Source of the DNA: an uncultured Eggerthellaceae bacterium
Lineage (GTDB): Bacteria; Actinomycetota; Coriobacteriia; Coriobacteriales; Eggerthellaceae
Assembly (NCBI GenBank): GCA_934630485.1
Contig: CAKTWD010000057.1
Span: 1 to 10,046 of the forward strand
Direction: 5' to 3'
Length of the DNA stretch: 10,046 bases
Shown piece by piece: positions 5,895-10,046 of the stretch. Positions within the stretch are counted from its first letter, which is position 1. The number at the start of each line of letters is the position of its first letter. Position numbers and translations under genes: made by a program. The notes under the pieces were generated by a model. The model did no database searches and was not told the origin of the DNA. It saw only the letters and a program-made list of their open reading frames with translations.

Positions 5895-6356
5895 ATGGCT
5901 CGCCAGAAACTGCTTCTCGATTCGAATATCGTCATCGACTTCCTGAACGAACGCGACCCGTTCTACAAGAAAGCGCGTCTACTTATGCTTTGCGGCCGAG
6001 CTGGTGAATTCGATCTTTGGATCTCGTCTTCTCAGTTCAGCGATCTCCTCTACATCCTATCCGAGGGCGGAAAGCGCTCCGAACTCGCGCGCGTGACAAA
6101 GCAGCTACGTGGGCTGCGAACCTTTGTCCAAGTGCATTCTCTTTCAAGCGAGGAAGTCGATATCGTGCTTTCTTCTCCTTGGCAAGACCCGAAAGACCAG
6201 CTTTTGGCCGAGGCAGCTTTACGGCTGCGCGCCGACGCTATCATTTCCCGCGACGCTGAAGGATTCAAAGACAGCCTGGTGCCCGTTTTCGACTGCGACC
6301 AATTCTTTGCCAAGCTGGAAAGCGAAGGGATTATTTACGAAGCGATAGACGAATAG
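5895..6356 (+). CDS. PIN-domain RNase toxin (VapC-like)
   Basis: Predicted metal-dependent endoribonuclease toxin of a type II pair. It has 153 residues. The PIN fold shows LLLDSNIVIDFL at 6-17 with the first catalytic Asp at 9, a second acidic candidate at D50 (SSSQFSDLLYIL), D98/D101 in PWQDPKDQLLAEAALRLRAD, and D120 in IISRDAEGF. These match the usual cluster of acidic residues. It starts 1 nt after the antitoxin stop, with no strong ribosome site of its own, so it is probably translated by coupling; this keeps toxin below antitoxin. Its last 22 nt overlap the 3' end of the convergent HAD gene, with no room for a terminator between them. The C-terminal ESEGIIYEAIDE is encoded by the overlap region. 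VapC is the nearest familiar group, but the partner looks RelB-like and not VapB-like. Confidence 0.88.
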   Translation: MARQKLLLDSNIVIDFLNERDPFYKKARLLMLCGRAGEFDLWISSSQFSDLLYILSEGGKRSELARVTKQLRGLRTFVQVHSLSSEEVDIVLSSPWQDPKDQLLAEAALRLRADAIISRDAEGFKDSLVPVFDCDQFFAKLESEGIIYEAIDE

Positions 6357-7228
6357 ACGGCGCCAGGATACTGGCCGTATTCGCGGATCGCGCGGATCGC
6401 CATACCGCCGGTCATCGCAGGGCGAGGGTTGTGCAAGCGCTCACGATCTTTCAACACCGCCTCAAGTTCACGCTGAACGCTGTGATCGGCATTAGTTCCG
6501 ATCACTTTAGAGGCAATCTGCTTGATGGCCAATCGTCCGTTGGCCATGGCAACGCTCGTGCCAACCAGACGAAGGATCTCGTAATCGTTCATGGCGTCGC
6601 CGAACGCCATAACCTCACTCGGGGCAACACCATAAGCCGACATCACCTGACGAATACCCGTTGCTTTCGAAACACCGCGCTGCATCACATCGATCCACTT
6701 TTCGCCGCTTGGCGCGAAAACGAAATCGCCGCCAAGCTCGCGCTCGAGGATATAGGCCATGTCCATAAGCGCGTCGTCGCAGTAAATCGACGCTTTCACG
6801 ATCCCGGTATCTGGCGCCGGCAATTCATAAGCGCGCACAGGGTTGGGCAGGTTTTTGTCCAGCTCGGGCATGAAGTGGTTCTCGTTGTCCATCAGGTACG
6901 TCATCTTGCGATCGAACACTGCCAGATGCAGGTTTCGATGGGAGTCGACGACCGAACGCAAGCGAAGAAGTGCCGCATGGCTGAACGTCTCGCAATCGAC
7001 AAGCTTCTGATTGACAAACACCTGAGCCCCGTTGGAAGCAACGTAATCAACGTCGTTCACGATGGGCTCGAAGAAGTCGCACAGCGTGTCAAGGCGCCGC
7101 CCGCTTGCCACCGCGAAGCGGATTCCAGCTTGCTTAAGACGAATGATCAAATCGTAGGTCTCTTCGGGAACCACGCCGTTCTCATCGAGCAGCGTTCCGT
7201 CCATGTCGCTTGCAATCAATTTGATCAT
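6335..7228 (-). CDS. Cof-type HAD-IIB phosphatase
   Basis: Haloacid-dehalogenase-family hydrolase that removes phosphate from small cytosolic substrates, probably sugar phosphates or a cofactor; the substrate cannot be read from sequence. It has 297 residues. Motif I is DMDGT with nucleophile D8 and acid/base D10, motif II is VASGR with S42, motif III is GVSKATG with K188, and motif IV is GDAMND at 210-215. The type IIB cap lies between about 80 and 185. The start at 7228 is chosen for AAGGAG at 7235-7240 and the family start MIKLIASDMDGTLL; a longer frame to 7510 lacks support. The last ~16 residues (EYGQYPGAVYSSIAS) extend past the usual family end and partly run into the toxin gene (22-bp tail-to-tail overlap). 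It stands alone on this strand, with a 377-bp leader or spacer. Confidence 0.93.
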   Translation of the reverse strand: MIKLIASDMDGTLLDENGVVPEETYDLIIRLKQAGIRFAVASGRRLDTLCDFFEPIVNDVDYVASNGAQVFVNQKLVDCETFSHAALLRLRSVVDSHRNLHLAVFDRKMTYLMDNENHFMPELDKNLPNPVRAYELPAPDTGIVKASIYCDDALMDMAYILERELGGDFVFAPSGEKWIDVMQRGVSKATGIRQVMSAYGVAPSEVMAFGDAMNDYEILRLVGTSVAMANGRLAIKQIASKVIGTNADHSVQRELEAVLKDRERLHNPRPAMTGGMAIRAIREYGQYPGAVYSSIAS

Positions 7229-7383
7229 TTGGGTCTCCTTAGCTCGATGCCCCATGCATCGCTTGCCGCCCGTCAGGCCGCGCTGCCCGCGCCATCGCCC
7301 TATGCGGCGTCTTGCTTCATCTGACAGATCCCAGATTAACGGCCCGGATTTATCGGAAACCCGTCGCTGCCAAGCGCTTACCC

Positions 7384-7543
7384 GCAGATAACCGTTCTTG
7401 ATCGGCTTTTGACAAAGGCCAGCGTGCGCATAGCGGCTCAAACAGACTCGTTGGCATCGCAGACAAAGAAAAGGGCCGCAACCGAAGCTCCTGCGGCCGC
7501 GAGCCGTCAATCGCAGCGACTCGCTGATTCTTTGCAGATAACC
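7384..7543 (+). repeat. Exact 10-bp direct repeat GCAGATAACC, 150 bp apart
   Basis: GCAGATAACC occurs at 7384-7393 and at 7534-7543, and both copies lie in the gene-free spacer. The pair brackets the minus-strand terminator. It could be a paired regulator site or the trace of a small duplication or insertion. Flanking bases beyond the 10 bp do not continue the match. Confidence 0.45.
7461..7498 (-). terminator. Rho-independent terminator on the minus strand
   Basis: On the minus strand GGCCGCA (7492-7498) pairs perfectly with TGCGGCC (7474-7480) around an 11-nt loop, followed by CTTTTCTTTGTCT. A GC-rich 7-bp stem with a U-rich tail is a classical intrinsic terminator. No gene ends there on this strand: the nearest upstream sequence is the start of the divergent radical SAM gene. 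It may be an attenuator in a long HAD leader, the end of an unannotated small RNA, or a remnant. Confidence 0.7.
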
Positions 7544-7552
7544 CCTTGCTCA

Positions 7553-7565
7553 CGACGCAACGTCG
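7553..7565 (+). promoter_or_regulatory. Palindrome CGACG-CAA-CGTCG before the radical SAM gene
   Basis: A perfect inverted repeat with 5-bp arms and a 3-bp centre lies 40 bp before the radical SAM start. It is short for a terminator and has no T-tract. It may be an operator for a dimeric repressor, for example a metal or haem regulator, or a small leader hairpin. It does not resemble the usual AT-rich Fur box. Confidence 0.35.
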
Positions 7566-7605
7566 CCCATTAGCATCCTCACTCGGTTACGAGAGAGGAG
7601 AGACG

Positions 7606-8610
7606 ATGATCGTTTCATGGATGACAACCAACAAGTGCAACCTCAAATGTGAGCACTGTTATCAAGACGCAGCGGAGCGCGACAGCCGTGAGCTGACGAC
7701 AGACGAGGGCAAGGCGATGATCGAGCAGATCGCGCGAGCCGGCTTCAAGATCATGATCTTCAGCGGCGGCGAGCCGCTCATGCGCGATGATATCTTCGAG
7801 CTTGTGGCGCACGCCGCGGCCCAAGGTCTGCGCCCCGTGCTCGGCAGCAACGGCACGCTGATCACCGACGAGGTCGCGCGCAAGCTCAAAGAGGCCGGCG
7901 CATGTTCCATGGGCATCAGCATCGACAGCCTCGATGCAGCAAAGCACGACGCCTTTCGCGGTGTTGCAGGCGCCCACGCCAACACCCTCGCTGGCATCGG
8001 GGCCTGCAAGCGCGCGGGACTCGACTTCCAGATCCACACCACCGTGGTCGATTGGAACCGCGACGAGATCTGCGCCATCACGGACTTCGCGCAAAGCATC
8101 GGTGCGGTCAACCACTCGATCTTCTTCCTCATCCCTGTAGGACGCGGCAAATACATCGAAGGCACAAGCCTCAAGGTGTTGGAGAACGAGGCACTACTCG
8201 AGGACATCATGCGCAAATCCGCGGAGGTCGACATCGATGTCAAACCCACTTGCGCACCGCAGTTCACCCGCGTGGCAGACCAGCTCGGCATCCCCACGCG
8301 CTACACGCGCGGCTGCCTGGCAGGCCTCACCTACTGCGTGATCGGCAGCGAGGGCATCGTGCGCCCCTGCGCGTATATGACCGAGGAGGCCGGCGACGTG
8401 CGCGAGCAACCCTTCGATGAGATCTGGGCAAAGAGCCCCGTGTTCCAGCGCCTGCGCACGCAGGTGTACAGCGGCAACTGCGGCGAATGCGACCACAAGG
8501 AGCACTGCGGCGGCTGCAGAGCGCGCGCGGCGTACTACCACGACGGCGACATCATGGCACAGGACGACTACTGCGCCTACGGCCAGAAGCTCGGCTGCAA
8601 GGGCGCATAG
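7606..8610 (+). CDS. Radical SAM/SPASM protein, NirJ2/AhbC/AhbD-like
   Basis: Iron-sulfur enzyme that cleaves S-adenosylmethionine to start radical chemistry. It has 334 residues. The 4Fe-4S SAM motif is C11xxxC15xxC18 (TTNKCNLKCEHCYQ), with SGGEP at 53-57 and a SAM-barrel ISIDSLD near 104-110. The C-terminal half carries a SPASM-like auxiliary cluster set: C216 (PTCAPQFTR), C237, C244, C255 (GIVRPCAYM), C292, C295, C301, C304 (CGECDHKEHCGGC) and C323. The N-terminal pattern, the TCAPQF motif and the overall size resemble the radical SAM enzymes of haem d1 and alternative haem synthesis, which act on tetrapyrrole side chains. I infer that relation from recalled family features. ATG 7606 follows GAGAGGAG. 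The next genes are an iron/haem/cobalamin-type binding protein and permease, so the substrate may be an imported or exported tetrapyrrole. A peptide-modifying role is the main alternative; no precursor peptide was seen. Confidence 0.85.
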   Translation: MIVSWMTTNKCNLKCEHCYQDAAERDSRELTTDEGKAMIEQIARAGFKIMIFSGGEPLMRDDIFELVAHAAAQGLRPVLGSNGTLITDEVARKLKEAGACSMGISIDSLDAAKHDAFRGVAGAHANTLAGIGACKRAGLDFQIHTTVVDWNRDEICAITDFAQSIGAVNHSIFFLIPVGRGKYIEGTSLKVLENEALLEDIMRKSAEVDIDVKPTCAPQFTRVADQLGIPTRYTRGCLAGLTYCVIGSEGIVRPCAYMTEEAGDVREQPFDEIWAKSPVFQRLRTQVYSGNCGECDHKEHCGGCRARAAYYHDGDIMAQDDYCAYGQKLGCKGA

Positions 8611-8612
8611 GC

Positions 8613-8630
8613 GCCGGAACAACAGCCGGC
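8613..8630 (+). other. Short hairpin after the radical SAM gene
   Basis: GCCGG and CCGGC pair around an 8-nt loop just after the stop codon. No T-tract follows, so it is probably not a terminator, and transcription likely continues across the 114-nt gap into the binding-protein gene. It might tune relative mRNA levels of the two genes. Confidence 0.35.
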
Positions 8631-8724
8631 TGCTCGGCAGTAACACGAGGCTGGTAAGCGAAGAATCAACAAGAACCAGCGGCCCGATAATCGGCAGCCG
8701 CACCGACAAGACAAGGGGAACCAC

Positions 8725-9726
8725 ATGAAAAAGATCGCAACAAAGGCATGTGCGTGCATGTGCGCGCTGGTCCTGGCGACAAGCGGCAGCGCAATGGTCG
8801 GCTGCTCCGGCAACAGCTCAGGCGGCGGCGACGCGCAGCAAAGCGCGGCAAGCCAGGAGGTCGGCTACACCTTCACGGACGATCTGGGCAACCAGGTGAC
8901 TGTGAGCTCGCACGAGCGCGTTGTCGCAGGCATGGGCAGCTTCGCGAACATCTGGGAGCTGGCAGGCGGCACGCTCGTCGGCGCGTCCAGCGATGCGTTT
9001 TCCGATTACCACATCAAGTCAGACGCGGAGAAAGTCGGCGATTTCTCCTCTCTCAACGCCGAGACCATCATCGCCCTCAACCCGGACTTCGTCATCCTGA
9101 CCAGTGCAAACTCCGGCCGCGGCGGTGGTGTTGCCCAGACCGACCTCAAGGACACCCTGCAGGCAGCGGGCATCGCCGTGGCGTACTTCAACATCACCAC
9201 CTTCGATGACTACCTGCGCATGCTCAAGACCTGCTGCGACATCACCGGCGACACCGAAGCGTACGAGGAAAACGGCGCTGAAATCGCCAAGGAGATCGAC
9301 GTCATCAAAAAGAAAGCCGAAGGCAAAAACGCCGGCAGCGTCGCGGTGCTGACCACGTACTCCGGCGGCACGCGCGTCCAAGCGTCCTCGACGCAGACCG
9401 GCACCATGCTCGCCGAGCTGGGCGCGAGCAACATCACCGATGCCGACAAGAGCCTGCTGTCCGACTATAGCCTGGAGTCCCTGGTCAAAGCCGACCCCGA
9501 CTTCATCTTCCTGTTGCCAATGGGCGACTCCGACGAGGCAGCGCAAAAGGCGCTCAAGGACCAGACCACGGCCAACCCCGCTTGGAATGAGCTGAGCGCC
9601 GTCAAGACGGGCCGCGTCATCACGCTCGATCCCAAGCTGTTCCTCTACAAACCCAACAACAACTGGGATGACGCGTACGAGGAACTGTACGAGGCCCTCT
9701 ATGAGGACCAAAGCGAGCAGAAATAA
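8725..9726 (+). CDS. Iron/haem/cobalamin-type ABC transporter substrate-binding lipoprotein
   Basis: Extracellular binding protein (FecB/BtuF-like fold) that captures a metal chelate, haem or corrinoid and passes it to a FecCD-type permease. It has 333 residues. The signal peptide at 1-26 has a KK start and a hydrophobic core, and ends in a lipobox-like AMVGC with the lipid-bearing Cys at 27. A Gly/Ser/Gln linker (28-45) follows. The N-lobe starts YTFTDDLGNQVTV (49-60) with ERVVAGMGSFANIWELAG. The connecting helix lies around 160-200, then the C-lobe with VLTTYSGGTRVQ and PDFIFLLPMGD. The tail FLYKPNNNWDDAYEEL is typical of this class. Three Cys in the signal (9, 11, 13) and an adjacent pair C170-C171 are unusual. 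The start follows AAGGGG. The exact ligand is unknown; the radical SAM gene upstream makes a tetrapyrrole plausible. Confidence 0.9.
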   Translation: MKKIATKACACMCALVLATSGSAMVGCSGNSSGGGDAQQSAASQEVGYTFTDDLGNQVTVSSHERVVAGMGSFANIWELAGGTLVGASSDAFSDYHIKSDAEKVGDFSSLNAETIIALNPDFVILTSANSGRGGGVAQTDLKDTLQAAGIAVAYFNITTFDDYLRMLKTCCDITGDTEAYEENGAEIAKEIDVIKKKAEGKNAGSVAVLTTYSGGTRVQASSTQTGTMLAELGASNITDADKSLLSDYSLESLVKADPDFIFLLPMGDSDEAAQKALKDQTTANPAWNELSAVKTGRVITLDPKLFLYKPNNNWDDAYEELYEALYEDQSEQK

Positions 9727-9734
9727 CATCCGTT

Positions 9735-10046
9735 TTGAAGAAAACGCAAACGACAAACTCTCATTCCAAGCACAGGCACGATTTGCGGGCAGGTGGCGCG
9801 CGCTTCGCGGCAGCCATGACCGCCGCAGCGGCGTTGCTTGCCTGCACCACGGTGCTTGGCATCGTCATCGGCTCGACCTCCGTCGGACTGGCCGACGTGC
9901 TTGAGCTCATCTTTGGCACAGGTGCTGGCGCCAACCAGACGGCAGCCAACGTCATCTTGAATATCCGCCTGCCGCGCGTGCTCGCCGCCCTTTTGGCGGG
10001 CGCCGCGCTAGCACAGGCGGGCGCGCTTATCCAAGCAACCCTCGAC
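9735..10046 (+). CDS. FecCD-type ABC transporter permease, N-terminal part (runs off right edge)
   Basis: Membrane permease of the iron-siderophore/haem/cobalamin uptake family, the partner of the binding protein 8 nt upstream. 104 codons are visible. A basic leader (KKTQ, then SKHRHDLRAGG) precedes a first membrane helix around 28-50 (FAAAMTAAAALLACTTVLGI) and SVGLADVLELIFG. The family motif ILNIRLPRVLAALLAGAALA is followed by QAGALIQATLD, where the window ends. I take the TTG at 9735 as start: no ATG or GTG lies between the upstream in-frame stop and it, and the ATG at 9816 would begin within the first membrane helix. No clear ribosome site precedes TTG 9735, so translation is probably coupled to the binding-protein gene. 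Full permeases are about 330-350 residues; the ATPase is expected beyond the window. Confidence 0.88.
   Translation, partial: MKKTQTTNSHSKHRHDLRAGGARFAAAMTAAAALLACTTVLGIVIGSTSVGLADVLELIFGTGAGANQTAANVILNIRLPRVLAALLAGAALAQAGALIQATLD

Larger units (their letters stand above)
7229..7605. other. Divergent spacer between HAD gene and radical SAM gene
   Basis: This 377-bp gene-free stretch should hold promoters for both flanking genes, but I found no convincing -35/-10 pair; TTGTCA near 7410-7415 on the minus strand is the best -35 for the HAD gene, with a poor -10. It does hold a minus-strand terminator hairpin, an exact 10-bp repeat with a 150-bp period, an 11-bp palindrome (AGCGA-C-TCGCT, 7515-7525) and a 13-bp palindrome next to the radical SAM gene. 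No tRNA or familiar riboswitch was recognised. Confidence 0.7.

Noticed and set aside
6431..7324. A 297-residue plus-strand open frame over the HAD gene
   Set aside because: Antisense shadow; the HAD motifs DMDGT and GDAMND are on the minus strand.
7229..7510. N-terminal extension of the HAD gene up to 7510
   Set aside because: The extra 94 residues are Arg/Cys-rich with no family similarity, cross the terminator hairpin, and lack a ribosome site. ATG 7228 has AAGGAG and the family start.
7229..7605. Cobalamin or T-box riboswitch before the radical SAM or HAD gene
   Set aside because: I found neither the conserved cobalamin box nor the T-box sequence, so a named riboswitch cannot be supported.
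1..10046. CRISPR array, insertion sequence or tRNA
   Set aside because: No regularly spaced repeats of CRISPR size, no transposase gene or terminal inverted repeats, and no tRNA-like TTCGA arm with matching stems was seen.

Overview
This window looks like chromosomal DNA from a high-GC Gram-positive bacterium, probably an actinobacterium of the Coriobacteriia (Eggerthellaceae-like). That placement is inferred from the gene order dnaK-grpE-dnaJ-hspR-clpB, with a MerR-type HspR repressor inside the chaperone operon, and from the GC-rich codon use. No rRNA or other species marker is present.

Left half (1-5332, minus strand): a heat-shock operon read right to left. A consensus-like promoter (TTGACA-N17-TATATT, 5304-5332) drives dnaK, grpE, a zinc-finger-less class II dnaJ, hspR and the start of clpB, which runs off the left edge. 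dnaK/grpE are 5 nt apart and dnaJ/hspR overlap by 10 nt. A strong hairpin sits between grpE and dnaJ. A 9-bp direct repeat with 21-bp period sits between hspR and clpB. HspR is expected to repress the operon, with DnaK as co-repressor, through a degenerate HAIR-like site that overlaps the promoter. DnaK/DnaJ/GrpE and ClpB together refold and disaggregate proteins.

Middle (5333-7228): a 417-bp gene-free spacer with several inverted and direct repeats, then a plus-strand toxin-antitoxin pair (RelB/DinJ-like antitoxin, PIN-domain RNase toxin). The 3' end of the toxin gene overlaps by 22 bp the 3' end of a minus-strand Cof-type HAD phosphatase gene.

Right part (7229-10046): a 377-bp divergent spacer holding an unexpected minus-strand intrinsic terminator, an exact 10-bp repeat and a 13-bp palindrome. 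After it comes a plus-strand cluster: a radical SAM/SPASM protein that resembles the haem-d1/alternative-haem enzymes (NirJ2/AhbC/AhbD group), an iron/haem/cobalamin-type lipoprotein binding protein, and the start of a FecCD-type permease cut by the right edge. I read this cluster as a metal-tetrapyrrole or iron-chelate uptake system coupled to a tetrapyrrole-modifying enzyme. The substrate is not known. It is the most interesting part of the window.
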